Below, piece after piece: positions 17,465 through 29,124 of a stretch of DNA of 64,000 nucleotides (position 1 is the first letter of the stretch; the number at the start of each line of letters is the position of its first letter). A program made the position numbers and the translations under genes. The stretch lies in assembly GCA_963841715.1 (NCBI GenBank), contig CAWJDP010000001.1:558001-622000 (forward strand), read 5' to 3'. This stretch comes from DASPWW01 sp963841715 (lineage in GTDB: Bacteria; Actinomycetota; Thermoleophilia; Solirubrobacterales; 70-9). The notes beneath the pieces were generated by a model, which was not told the origin of the DNA, did not search any database, and worked only from the letters and a program-made list of their open reading frames with translations.

Positions 17465-18810
17465 GCACGAGCCGGCGCTCGCTGAGCTGGCGCGAGGGCG
17501 AGCCTCACGACCTCGTGCTGAGCGGCGCCCGTGCGCTCGACCCCCGCGCGGACATCGACGCCGCCCACGATGTCGTGATCCGCGGCGGGGAGATCGCCGA
17601 GCTCGCCCAGCCCGGGACGGGCGAGGTTGAGGGGGCCGAGGTCGTCGACGCCGAGGGCCTGGTCGCGCTTCCCGCCTTCTTCGATCCCCACGTCCACCTC
17701 CGCGTGCCGGGCCACGAGCACAAGGAGGACATCGAGACCGGGACCCGCGCTGCGGCCGCGGGTGGCTACTGCGGCGTGATCGCGATGCCGAACACCGATC
17801 CGGTGATCGACTCCGCGTCGCACCTGCGCGCGCTCCGCGACCGCGCCGCCGAGGACGGGTCGGTTCCGGTCGGGTTCCTCGGCGCGATCACGCGTGACCT
17901 CGGGGGCGAGGCGCTGACCGAGATGGCCGAGATGCGCGACGCAGGCGCGCTCGGGTTCACCGACGACGGCGTCCCCGTGCACGGGGCGCGCGTACTGCGG
18001 AGCGCGATGCAGTACCAGCACCTCGCGGGCGGGGTGCTCGCGCTGCACGAGGAGGAGCCGGACCTCTCCGGCGACGGCTGCATGCACGAGGGCGAGGTCT
18101 CGGCGGCGCTCGGCCTCGCCGGGATCCCGTCGGTGTCGGAGTCGACGATGATCGCGCGCGACGCGGCACTCGCGGGACATGAGGACGCGCGCGTCCACAC
18201 GCTCCACCTCTCGGCCCGCGGCTCGGTCGAGGCGGTCGAGCGCGCGAAGCAAGCCGGGGTCCGGATCAGCGCCGAGGTGACGCCGCACCATCTCGTGCTC
18301 ACCGAGGATGCGGTGCGCAGCCTCGACGCGCGGTTCAAGATGAACCCGCCGCTCCGCTCCGAGGACGATCGCGCGGCGCTGATCGATGCGCTGCGCTCGG
18401 GAGTGATCGACTGCGTCGCCACCGACCACGCCCCGCACGCGATCGACGACAAGGAGGTGCCGTTCGAGGAGGCGGCGATGGGGGTGACCGGGCTCGAGAC
18501 GGCGTTCGCCGTCCTCAACACCGAACTCGTGCTCCCGGGGGTGCTGGATCTCCCGACGCTCGTCGAGCGCATGACCGCGGGCTCGGCCCTCTACGACCTC
18601 GAGCTCCCGACGCTCGCCCCGGGATCTGCGGCCAACGTCGCGCTGATCGACCCCGAGGTCGAGTGGGAGGCGGCGGCGGAGGGATGGGAGAGCCGCTCCG
18701 ACAACTCATGCTTCGCGGGGCGCACCCTGCGAGGCCGGGTGCTGATGACGGTCGCCGCCGGACGGGTCGCATACCGGCAGCGGAGCTTCGCGATCGGGGC
18801 CGCGGGATGA
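17461..18810 (+). CDS. pyrC: Dihydroorotase
   Basis: Class I amidohydrolase-superfamily dihydroorotase, 449 residues, closing carbamoyl-aspartate to dihydroorotate. It shows the metal pair DPHVHLRVPGHEHKED, GGYCGVIAMPNTDP, the substrate loop KMNPPLR and catalytic ATDHAPH. The usual E in DxHVHxREPG is V here (HLRVPG). The ATG overlaps the pyrB stop (ATGA). The class I type and adjacency to pyrB fit a PyrB/PyrC complex, which is an inference. Confidence 0.96.
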
Positions 18811-18869
18811 TGTTTGAGCGCCGAGTAGGGGACGTTCGGATGCGAGGCGACCAGCAGGTGGGTGTTTGA
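18810..18869 (+). CDS. 19-codon micro-ORF bridging pyrC and the isochorismatase gene
   Basis: ATG at 18810 overlaps the last base of the pyrC stop (TGATG), and the micro-ORF's own TGA overlaps the isochorismatase ATG in the same way. The peptide reads MFERRVGDVRMRGDQQVGV. Translation is unproven, but the exact tiling keeps ribosomes engaged across the gap. The 3' half of this DNA recurs just upstream of thpR (60589-60617). Confidence 0.35.
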   Translation: MFERRVGDVRMRGDQQVGV

Positions 18870-19408
18870 TGTCTCCCAAGCTTGACCCGACGCGCGCGGC
18901 CCTGGTCGTGATCGACGTCCAGGAGGGATTTCGCAAGGCGATCCCCGACTTCGACGTCGTCGCCGGTGCGGTTGCGACTCTCGTCGACGGCGCCCGGGCG
19001 ACCGCCGTCCCGGTCGTCGTCACCGAGCAGTACCCGAAGGGGCTCGGGGCGACGGTCCCCGAGGTCGCCGAGCACCTGCCGGACGATCTGATCCCGATCG
19101 AGAAGCTCGTGTTCTCGGCCGCCGAGGCCGACGGCTTCGACCTCTACGGGCGCGACCAGGCGCTCGTGTGCGGGATCGAGACCCACGTGTGCGTGAACCA
19201 GACCGTCCTCGATCTGCTCGACGACGGTGTCGAGGTCCATGTCGCGCGCGACGCGGTCGGCTCGCGAACCGAGGACAACCGGCTCGCCGGCCTCGACAAG
19301 GTCGAGAGGGCGGGCGCGGCGCTGACGACGGTCGAGATGGCGCTGTTCGAGCTCGTCCGCCGCGCCGGCACCGACCAGTTCAAGCGGGTTCAGGCGCTCG
19401 TCAAATGA
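18869..19408 (+). CDS. Isochorismatase-family cysteine hydrolase
   Basis: A 179-residue hydrolase of the nicotinamidase/isochorismatase fold. The triad is visible: Asp in LVVIDVQEGF, Lys in PIEKLVFS, and Cys in CGIETHVCVNQTVLDLL. It sits between pyrC and carA and overlaps carA by ATGA, so it is expressed with pyrimidine genes. A role in pyrimidine turnover (ureidoacrylate or carbamate type chemistry) is conceivable but unproven. Metal-binding residues of true nicotinamidases are not evident. It starts at ATG, or the TTG one codon earlier. Confidence 0.88.
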   Translation: MSPKLDPTRAALVVIDVQEGFRKAIPDFDVVAGAVATLVDGARATAVPVVVTEQYPKGLGATVPEVAEHLPDDLIPIEKLVFSAAEADGFDLYGRDQALVCGIETHVCVNQTVLDLLDDGVEVHVARDAVGSRTEDNRLAGLDKVERAGAALTTVEMALFELVRRAGTDQFKRVQALVK

Positions 19409-20517
19409 GCGACGGCTACCTGTTGCTCGAGGACGGGACGCGGCTCGACGGCAAGCTCTGCGGCGCCGGCGGGGAGGTCACGGGCGAGGTCGTGTTCAAC
19501 ACCTCGATGACGGGCTACCAGGAGGCGGTCACCGACCCCTCGTACGCGGGCCAGATCATCACCTTCACCTACCCGTTGATCGGGAACTACGGGGTCTCCT
19601 CCGAGGCGATGGAGTCAGACCGCGCGCACGCCCGCGCCGTCGTCATGCGCGAGGCGAAGAACGCCGAGGACGCCGCTGACGCCGAGGGCGGGTGGCTGGA
19701 CTGGCTGCGCGATTGCGGGGTCCCGGCGATCTCCGGAGTCGATACCCGCGCGCTCGTGCGGCGGATCCGCGACGCGGGCGCGATGCGCGGCGGGATCTTC
19801 GCGGCCGAGGAGACCGAGGCCGATGCGCGCGAGCGCGTCGCCGCTGAGCCGTCGATGGCCGGCGCCGACTTCGCGCGCGAGGTCGCGTCGCCCGAGCCGG
19901 TTGAGATCCAGGGCTCGGGGCCGCACGTGGTTGGCCTCGACACCGGGATCAAGCATTCGATCATTCGGCAATTTCGCGAGCGAGATTGCCGGTTGACGTT
20001 GATCCCGTGCGACGCAGGACCCGAGGCCGTTCTCGATCGCGATCCGGATCTCGTCTTCCTCGCAAACGGCCCCGGCGACCCGGCCGCGCTCGACTACGTC
20101 GTCGACACCGTCCGCGATCTCGTCGGCAAGCGCCCCGTCGTCGGGATCTGCCTCGGCCACCAGCTGCTGTGCCGCGCGGTCGGCCTCGAGACGTTCAAGC
20201 TCCCGTTCGGGCACCGCGGCGCCAACCACCCCGTCAAGGAGCTCGACAGCGGGCGGATCGAGATCACCTCGCAGAACCACGGCTTCGCGGTCGCGGGTCC
20301 CGGCGGCGAGGGCAGGCTCGAGGGGGACGAGCCGGTGCGCTGGGAGACCGACTTCGGCGCCGCCGAGCTCTCGCACCTCAATCTCTACGACCGCACGGTC
20401 GAGGGCCTCGTGCTCAAGGACGTCCCCGGCTGCACGGTCCAGTACCACCCGGAGGCCGGGCCGGGGCCGCACGACGCGCGCCACCTCTTCGACCGCTTCC
20501 TGGAGCTCGCGGCATGA
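19405..20517 (+). CDS. carA: Carbamoyl-phosphate synthase small subunit (glutaminase)
   Basis: A 370-residue subunit that releases ammonia from glutamine for CarB. The N-terminal CPSase domain has VFNTSMTGYQEAVTDPSY and AISGVDTRALVRRIR. The class I amidotransferase part has LANGPGDPAALDY, nucleophile Cys in GICLGHQLLCRA, and the His-Glu pair in YHPEAGPGPHD. It overlaps the isochorismatase gene by 4 nt. Between carA and carB lies a 14-codon micro-ORF that tiles both genes. Confidence 0.97.
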   Translation: MSDGYLLLEDGTRLDGKLCGAGGEVTGEVVFNTSMTGYQEAVTDPSYAGQIITFTYPLIGNYGVSSEAMESDRAHARAVVMREAKNAEDAADAEGGWLDWLRDCGVPAISGVDTRALVRRIRDAGAMRGGIFAAEETEADARERVAAEPSMAGADFAREVASPEPVEIQGSGPHVVGLDTGIKHSIIRQFRERDCRLTLIPCDAGPEAVLDRDPDLVFLANGPGDPAALDYVVDTVRDLVGKRPVVGICLGHQLLCRAVGLETFKLPFGHRGANHPVKELDSGRIEITSQNHGFAVAGPGGEGRLEGDEPVRWETDFGAAELSHLNLYDRTVEGLVLKDVPGCTVQYHPEAGPGPHDARHLFDRFLELAA

Positions 20518-20550
20518 GCTCGGCCGAGCTTGAGATCAGGGAGGCCGCCG

Positions 20551-23661
<3,111 letters not shown>

Positions 23662-24557
23662 GGGCGACCGCGCCGCCGCGCCGCTCGGGCGTCGGATCGC
23701 CGAGGTCGTCGCGAATCGCGAGTCCGGCGCCTACCGGATCTTCTCCGCGCTTGACGCCGATGGGCCGGAGCCCGGTGCGGGGCAGTTCTACATGCTCGCC
23801 TCCGCGGAGCGATGGGAGCTGGATGACGGCCGGCCGTACCTCCGCGCCCGTTCTCGGTCTCCGAGGCCACACGGACGCCGCGCGGTGTCAGGCTCGACTT
23901 CCTCGTCGAGGCGATCGGGGCCGGCACCCACCGGCTCGCGGCGCTGGAGCCGGGGGAGGGATTGGCGATCGTCGGCCCGCTCGGGCGCTCGTTCTCGCCG
24001 CCCGCGGCGCTGGCGCCCGGTGCCGCCGGCGCGGTCCTCGTCGGCGGCGGGATCGGGGTCGCGCCGCTCGCGATCTGGCGCCGCAGGCTGGTCGAGGGAG
24101 GCGCTCCGGCGCGGGTCCTGCTCGGCTTCCGCGATCGCTCCCACGCGGGCGGGCTCGAGCTCTTCGACTGTTCCGAGATACGGCTCGCGAGCGAGGACGG
24201 ACACACCGGCCACCGCGGCTACGTCACCGACCTGCTCGCGGTTCTGCTCGAGGGCGACGACGCGGCGAGCGCGGCCGTGTACGCGTGCGGGCCCCCGGCG
24301 ATGCTCGAGGCGGTGCGGGTGATGTGCGCGGAGCGCGGAGTCGCCGCGGAGCTCGCGATGGAGGCGCCGATGGCGTGCGGGTTCGGCGCCTGCATGGGGT
24401 GTGCGATCCCGCTCGCGTCGGGCGGATACATGCGCCTGTGCATCGACGGGCCCGTCGTCAACGCCGGTGACGTTGAGACCGCCCTCGTCGCCGGGTCGGG
24501 CCACTGAGGATGGCCAGGCAGGCTCCAGACATCAGACGGCAGCCATCGGACACGGGC

Positions 24558-25516
24558 ATGGCTCCCGATCTCCGAAGTCCGGAGTCTGGGGTCGACCTGC
24601 GCGCCGAGCTCTGCGGAATACGCTCGCGCATCCGATCCTGAACGCCTCGGGGACCTTCGACGCGATCTCCGCCCGGCGCGCGTTCGGGGACGAGCTGATC
24701 GAGAGGCTCCCCTTCTCCGCCTTCGTCTCGAAGACGATCACCCCCGAGCCGCGGGCTGGGAACGCGCCGCCGCGGCTGTTCGAGACCCCAGCCGGGATGA
24801 TCAACTCGATCGGCCTCCCGAACAAGGGCCTCGCCGGCTTCCTCGAATCAGACCTGCCCGAGCTCGCGAAGCTGCCGGTGCCGCTGATCGTCTCGGTGAT
24901 GGGCCAGAGCCACGACGAGTTCGCCCGCCTTGTCGACGGCGTCGCACCGCACGACGAAGTGGCCGGCCTGGAGCTGAACGTGTCGTGTCCCAACGTCGAG
25001 TCGGGGCTGATCGTCGGCGAGCAGTCGGAGGAGACGCTGTCGCTGCTGCGGATCATCCGCGCGCTGACCGCGAAGCCGCTGATCGTCAAGCTGACCCCGA
25101 ACGTCGCGGACCCGGGCGCGGTCGCGCTCGCGGCGCAGGAGGGCGGCGCGGACGCGGTCTCGCTGATCAACACCCTGAAGGCGAGCGCGCTCGACCCGGA
25201 GACGCTCGGTCCCTGGCTCGGAGGCGGGGGCGGCGGCCTCTCGGGGCCGGCGCTCCGCGCTCACGCGCTACAACAGGTCGGGGTTGTTGCGGGTGCGGTG
25301 TCGATCCCGGTCGTCGGCATGGGCGGGGTCGAGACCGGCTTCGACGCGCTCGCGCTGCTAGTCGCCGGGGCGAGCGCCGTCGCCGTCGGGACGGCCAGCT
25401 TCCGCGATCCGCTCGCCGCCGGGCGCGTCCGCGACGAGCTCGCGAGTGAGCTCGCGGAGAGGGAGATCGCCACTCCGGCGGAGCTCCGGATCGAGGCCGA
25501 CTCGACCTCAACTTGA
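24558..25516 (+). CDS. pyrD: Dihydroorotate dehydrogenase, class 1B catalytic subunit, apparent frameshift at the start
   Basis: FMN enzyme oxidising dihydroorotate to orotate, about 319 residues. It shows RNTLAHPILNASGTFD, SKTITPEPRAGNAPPR, the catalytic-cysteine segment LELNVSCPNVESG, KLTPNVADP, and a C-terminal phosphate site GMGGVETGFDALALLVAGA. The Cys base and adjacent pyrK define the NAD-linked 1B class. The ATG-led MAPDLRSPESGVDLRAEL is in another frame from LRNTLAHP, with one base missing around 24608-24614. An in-frame ATG at 24510 could lengthen it. No standard start exists in the downstream frame. Confidence 0.9.
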
Positions 25517-25554
25517 GGTCGAATCGAATTTGGCCGAAAAACCGGCGAATTCGC

Positions 25555-25582
25555 TTGCGCCCCGATGGGGCGGGGATATACT
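25555..25582 (+). promoter_or_regulatory. Promoter of the mihF-gmk-rpoZ-coaBC unit
   Basis: TTGCGC (25555-25560), a 16-nt spacer and TATACT (25577-25582) place the start site near 25589, only about 5 nt before the mihF ATG. Just upstream, GACCTC-AACTT-GAGGTC (25504-25520) forms a small hairpin over the pyrD stop that may separate the pyr operon from this unit. Confidence 0.75.
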
Positions 25583-25593
25583 CGCGCCCGCCG

Positions 25594-25929
25594 ATGGTCG
25601 CCGCCCCCGTCCAAACCGCCACCGCCGTTCCGGAGAGGACCCACGACCAGCGGATGAGGGCATTGCGGCGGGCGAACGAGATCCGCAGCAAGCGCGCTCA
25701 GTTGAAGCGTGACCTCAAGGCCGGCAAGGTCAAGGTCGAGACGCTTCTCCTCGATCCGCCCGAGTACGTCAACTCGGCGAAGGCGTTCGACATGATCCTC
25801 GCGGTGCCGAAGTACGGTCGCGTGAAGGCGAACCGGATCCTCAACCAGTGCCGGATCTCGCCGAGCAAGACGATCGGCGGCCTCTCGGAGCGCCAGCGCG
25901 CTGAGCTCGTCGCGCTGCTCCGCCGATAG
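25594..25929 (+). CDS. mihF: Integration host factor, actinobacterial type (mIHF)
   Basis: Nucleoid-associated DNA-binding protein, 111 residues. It is the helical, H2TH-like actinobacterial mIHF, unrelated to proteobacterial IHF. It shows RMRALRRANEIRSKRAQLKRDLKAG, VETLLLDPPEYV, LAVPKYGRVKANRILNQCRISPSKTIGGLSERQR. The helical DNA-contact segment PKYGRVKANRIL is conserved. An essential architectural role is known in mycobacteria. The standard position upstream of gmk confirms it. Start ATG lies next to a strong promoter with almost no leader. Confidence 0.93.
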   Translation: MVAAPVQTATAVPERTHDQRMRALRRANEIRSKRAQLKRDLKAGKVKVETLLLDPPEYVNSAKAFDMILAVPKYGRVKANRILNQCRISPSKTIGGLSERQRAELVALLRR

Positions 25930-26489
25930 CCCGAGTCTTCGTCATCACCGGGCCCTCTGGGGTCGGGAAAGGGACGCTGATCTCGCGGTTGTTCGAGCGC
26001 GTCCCGGGTTTGGAGATGTCGGTGTCGGCGACGACGCGTACACCGCGCGAGGGCGAGGTCGACGGGCGCGACTACCACTTCCTCGACCCCGCCGAGTTCG
26101 ACCGGCTGGCGCGCGAGGGGGCATTCCTCGAGCACGCGACGTACAGCGGCAACCGCTACGGGACGTTGCGGTCCGAGGTCGAGCGGCGACTCGAAACCGG
26201 GAGCTCGGTTGTGCTCGAGATCGAGGTGCAGGGCGCGCGCCAGCTCCGCGCCGCGATGCCCGAGTCGGTCCAGGTCTTCATCGCCCCGCCGAGCGCCGCC
26301 GACCTCCGCCGCCGCCTTGAGCGGCGCGGGACCGACTCGGAGCAGGCGATCGAGTCGAGGCTGAAGACGGCCGAGCTCGAGCTCGAGGCCCAGCCCGAGT
26401 TCGCCTACGTGATCGTCAACGATGACATCAAGCGTGCGGCGGAGGAGCTCGACCGGCTTGTCCGCCGCGAGCTCGGGCTATCCTCTTGA
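25926..26489 (+). CDS. gmk: Guanylate kinase, apparent ATA start
   Basis: Phosphorylates GMP to GDP; about 187 residues. The P-loop ITGPSGVGKGTLI is encoded at the very start, followed by SVSATTRTPREGEVDGRDYHF and EIEVQGARQLR. No ATG, GTG or TTG lies between the upstream in-frame stop (25902-25904) and the P-loop. The only candidate is ATA at 25926, which reads IARVFVITGPSG where relatives have MARVFVITGPSG. That ATA overlaps the mihF stop as ATAG. The first standard start downstream would delete the P-loop. It overlaps the rpoZ leader at its end (TTGACGATG). Confidence 0.9.
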   Translation: MARVFVITGPSGVGKGTLISRLFERVPGLEMSVSATTRTPREGEVDGRDYHFLDPAEFDRLAREGAFLEHATYSGNRYGTLRSEVERRLETGSSVVLEIEVQGARQLRAAMPESVQVFIAPPSAADLRRRLERRGTDSEQAIESRLKTAELELEAQPEFAYVIVNDDIKRAAEELDRLVRRELGLSS

Positions 26490-26491
26490 CG

Positions 26492-26725
26492 ATGATCAGT
26501 CCACGTGAAGACAAGCTCCTCGCTCGCACCGACTCGCACTACGCCGCCGTGGTCGTCGTCGCGAAGCGCGCGCGGCAGCTGAACAGCTATTACCGCGCGC
26601 TCGGTGAGGGCACCTACGAGGAGTACACGCCGCCGATGGTCGAGACCGCGAGCGGCAACTATCTGACGATCTCGCTCGAGGAGCTCGCCGCGGGCAAGAT
26701 CGACTACTCGTACCGCCAGACCTAG
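26492..26725 (+). CDS. rpoZ: RNA polymerase omega subunit
   Basis: A 77-residue subunit assisting RNA polymerase assembly. It shows SHYAAVVVVAKRARQLN, PPMVETASGNYLTISLEELAAGKIDY. The usual conserved lysine/arginine motif AKRARQ is intact. Chosen start is ATG 26492; a TTG at 26486 overlaps the gmk stop and would add two residues. Co-transcription with gmk and coaBC is the usual arrangement. Confidence 0.93.
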   Translation: MISPREDKLLARTDSHYAAVVVVAKRARQLNSYYRALGEGTYEEYTPPMVETASGNYLTISLEELAAGKIDYSYRQT

Positions 26726-26734
26726 GAGGCCGCC

Positions 26735-27985
26735 ATCGCCCGGATCCTGCTCGGGGTCACCGGCGGCATCGCCGCCTACAAGGCCCTGGAGCTTGCGCGC
26801 CTGGCGACGAAGTCCGGGCACGCGGTCCGCGTGCTGATGACCGAGTCGGCGACGCGGTTCGTCGGTCCGGCCTCGTTCGAGGGGATCGTCGGCGCCCCGG
26901 TGCTGATCGACGAGTTCGATCGCGATCCCGCCCGGGGCGCGTACCCCGGCGATCCCGCGCCCGACCACGATCCGATCGGCCATCTCGAGGTCGCCGCCAA
27001 TGCCGATGCGTACCTCGTCGCCCCGGCGAGCGCGAACACGATCGCGAAGCTCACCGCCGGGCTCACCGACTCGATGCTGACGACGGCGTTTCTCGCCTGC
27101 ACCGCGCCGCGTGCGGTCGCCCCGGCGATGAACGACCGCATGTACGCGGACGCGGCAACGCAGGACAACCTCGCGACCCTGCTCGAGCGCGGGATCCGCG
27201 TCATCGACCCGGAGGAGGGGCAGCTGGCGTCCCGGGGCGAGGTCGGCGTCGGCCGCCTTCCCGACCCAGCGCGCCTGCTGGCCGAGGTCGAAGCGCTGAT
27301 CCCGGGCGAGTCCGGCGCCTGGGACGGGCTTCGAGTGCTGGTGACCGCCGGCGGTACCCGCGAGGCAATTGACGCGGTTCGCTTCATCGGCAACCGCTCA
27401 AGCGGGCGCATGGGCATGGCGCTCGCCGACCGCGCCGCTCGGCGCGGCGCGGACGTGACGCTGATCGCCGCGAACGTCGCGCTGCCGACCCCGCCCGGGG
27501 TGCGCCGGATCGACGTCGAGAGCGCCGCCGAGCTCTCCGCGGCGCTGAGGGCCGAGTTCCCCAACGCCCACGTCCTGCTGATGGCCGCCGCCGTCGCCGA
27601 CTTCCGGCCGCTCGAGCCGGGGGAGGGGAAGATCGCGCGCGAGGCGACCGGCGAGCTCGAGCTTCGGCTCGAGCCGACCGAGGACGCGTTGGCAAGCGTC
27701 GCCCGACAGCGGGGAGCCGGACAGACTCTGATCGGCTTCGCGGCCGAGCACGGGGGGGACCCGGTCGAGCGCGGGCGGGCAAAGCTCGAGCGCAAGGGGC
27801 TCGACGCGATCGTTGTCAACGATGTCTCCCGGCCCGAGATCGGATTCGACAGCGAGCAGAACGAGGTCACGATCGTCGACGCCGCGGGCGAGGTCGAGGT
27901 CGGATTCAGCTCCAAGCTCGAGGTCGCGGACGTGATCCTCGACCGCGTCGAGGCGCTCCGGAAGGGCTCCGGGGCTCGCGCCTGA
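26735..27985 (+). CDS. coaBC: Bifunctional phosphopantothenoylcysteine decarboxylase/synthase, apparent ATC start
   Basis: Two steps of coenzyme A synthesis in one 416-residue protein. The CoaC flavodoxin-like part has ILLGVTGGIAAYKALELAR, LVAPASANTIAKLTAGLTDSMLTT and the PAMNDRMY loop. CoaB begins near LRVLVTAGGTREAIDAVRFI, with FIGNRSSGRMG and KGLDAIVVNDVS. A perfect AGGAGG at 26724-26729 precedes ATC at 26735 by 5 nt, and no standard start occurs between the rpoZ stop and the GTG at 26831, which would delete the flavin loop. The protein thus reads IARILLGVTGG where family members have MARILLGVTGG. Confidence 0.92.
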   Translation: MARILLGVTGGIAAYKALELARLATKSGHAVRVLMTESATRFVGPASFEGIVGAPVLIDEFDRDPARGAYPGDPAPDHDPIGHLEVAANADAYLVAPASANTIAKLTAGLTDSMLTTAFLACTAPRAVAPAMNDRMYADAATQDNLATLLERGIRVIDPEEGQLASRGEVGVGRLPDPARLLAEVEALIPGESGAWDGLRVLVTAGGTREAIDAVRFIGNRSSGRMGMALADRAARRGADVTLIAANVALPTPPGVRRIDVESAAELSAALRAEFPNAHVLLMAAAVADFRPLEPGEGKIAREATGELELRLEPTEDALASVARQRGAGQTLIGFAAEHGGDPVERGRAKLERKGLDAIVVNDVSRPEIGFDSEQNEVTIVDAAGEVEVGFSSKLEVADVILDRVEALRKGSGARA

Positions 27986-28006
27986 CGCCCGCCTACACTA
28001 GAAGCG

Positions 28007-28420
28007 GTGGGCGGCGCACCTCATACACCTGACGACGGGCAGGGTCACGGGCCGGGCGAAGACACCTCGGTCTACTCGCTGTATCGGCGCGGGATGTCGT
28101 TGCTCGAGAACGGCGACTTCGAGTCCGCGTCCGTCCCACTGAGCAAGGCCGCGAAGCGGGCGCCCGAGAAGAGCTCGGTGCGCGAGGCGCTCGGACGCGC
28201 CTACTTCCGCTCGCGGCGCTTCGAGGAGGCGGCGGAGGAGTTCGAGGCCGTCGTCGAGCGCTACCCGGTCAACGACTTCGCCCACTTCTGCCTCGGGCGC
28301 GCGCTCAGCCTCACCGGCCGGCGCGATCGGGCGCGGCGCCACCTCGCGATCGCCGCCAACCTGCGCCCCGAGCGCCAGGACTACCGCCTCTACCGCGAGC
28401 GACTGGCCGCCCTCCGCTAG
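28007..28420 (+). CDS. Tetratricopeptide-repeat protein
   Basis: A 137-residue soluble protein with about two and a half TPR units (SLYRRGMSLLENGDFESASVPLSKAAKRAP; VREALGRAYFRSRRFEEAAEEFEAVVERYP; AHFCLGRALSLTGRRDRARRHLAIAANLRP). Such short TPR proteins act as protein-binding scaffolds; the partner is unknown. It starts at GTG with TACACT 13 nt upstream and no ribosome site, consistent with a leaderless mRNA separate from coaBC. Confidence 0.85.
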   Translation: MGGAPHTPDDGQGHGPGEDTSVYSLYRRGMSLLENGDFESASVPLSKAAKRAPEKSSVREALGRAYFRSRRFEEAAEEFEAVVERYPVNDFAHFCLGRALSLTGRRDRARRHLAIAANLRPERQDYRLYRERLAALR

Positions 28421-28458
28421 CGGCACCGGTGCGGCGCGACGTGCGCGATAGTTCGCGC

Positions 28459-28875
28459 ATGCGGGCCCTCGTCCAGCGCGTCAGCGCCGCGTCGGTCTCA
28501 GTCGACGACGACACCCTCGCCACTATCGGGCCCGGCCTGCTCGTCCTGCTCGGGGTCGGGAGCGACGACGCCGAGGCCGACGCCGACCGCCTCGCCGACA
28601 AGGTCAGCGCGCTGCGGATCTTCGACGACGCCCACGGCCGAATGAACGAGCCGCTCGGTGACCGCGAGGTCCTGTGCGTGAGCCAGTTCACGCTCTACGC
28701 CGACACCCGCAAGGGCAACCGGCCGAGCTACACCGCGGCGGCGCCGGCGGAGCTCGCCGAGCCACTCTACGAGCGCTTCTGCGAGCGGATCGGCGGCAAG
28801 CGCGGCCGCTTCGGGGCGCGGATGCGGGTCGAGCTCGCGAACGACGGACCCGTCACCCTGATGCTCGAGTCATGA
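28459..28875 (+). CDS. dtd: D-aminoacyl-tRNA deacylase
   Basis: A 138-residue DTD that removes D-amino acids or glycine from mischarged tRNAs. It starts MRALVQRVSAASVSV and carries SQFTLYADTRKGNRPSY and the cross-subunit NDGPVTLMLES (Gly-Pro cis motif). Length matches the family. GATAGT lies 12 nt before the ATG, again suggesting a leaderless transcript. The stop overlaps the next small ORF as ATGA. Confidence 0.95.
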   Translation: MRALVQRVSAASVSVDDDTLATIGPGLLVLLGVGSDDAEADADRLADKVSALRIFDDAHGRMNEPLGDREVLCVSQFTLYADTRKGNRPSYTAAAPAELAEPLYERFCERIGGKRGRFGARMRVELANDGPVTLMLES

Positions 28876-29027
28876 GCTTCGTCAACTTCCGGCTGGTCGG
28901 TGGGGCGCTGGCGGCGGCCCTGATCAAGCTCCCGCTGCTCGTCTTCGCCGCCGCCGCAGTCGCCGGAGCGGTCCGTCTCGCCACGCTTCGCCGCCTTGGA
29001 CGACGCTCGGCACCGGGGCTATACTGA
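28872..29027 (+). CDS. Small single-helix membrane protein
   Basis: A 51-residue ORF that starts in the dtd stop (ATGA). Residues 8-36 are hydrophobic (VGGALAAALIKLPLLVFAAAAVAGAV), then basic (RLATLRRLGRRS). No family is recognised. The rimP promoter lies inside its last ten codons. Coupling to dtd and the coherent membrane segment support it, but a chance ORF cannot be excluded. Confidence 0.5.
   Translation: MSFVNFRLVGGALAAALIKLPLLVFAAAAVAGAVRLATLRRLGRRSAPGLY
28996..29025 (+). promoter_or_regulatory. Promoter of the rimP-nusA-infB operon
   Basis: TTGGAC (28996-29001), an 18-nt spacer and TATACT (29020-29025). The start site would be near 29032, giving a leader of about 90 nt before rimP with a terminator-like hairpin inside it. 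Confidence 0.75.
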
Positions 29028-29060
29028 TCCGCAGCTTTTCGTACCCGAACCCTTTACCGA

Positions 29061-29087
29061 AGGTGGGCCCGGGCCCACCTTTTATTT
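29061..29087 (+). terminator. Terminator/attenuator in the rimP-nusA leader
   Basis: A perfect 20-nt palindrome, AGGTGGGCCCGGGCCCACCT, followed by TTTATTT. It lies between the TATACT promoter and rimP, so it can act as an attenuator for the operon. NusA, encoded downstream, is itself a termination factor, so feedback on nusA is an attractive inference. It could also end transcripts from dtd. Confidence 0.8.
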
Positions 29088-29124
29088 CGGCCTAACGCGG
29101 CCATTTCGAGCCCGAACAGGAGCA

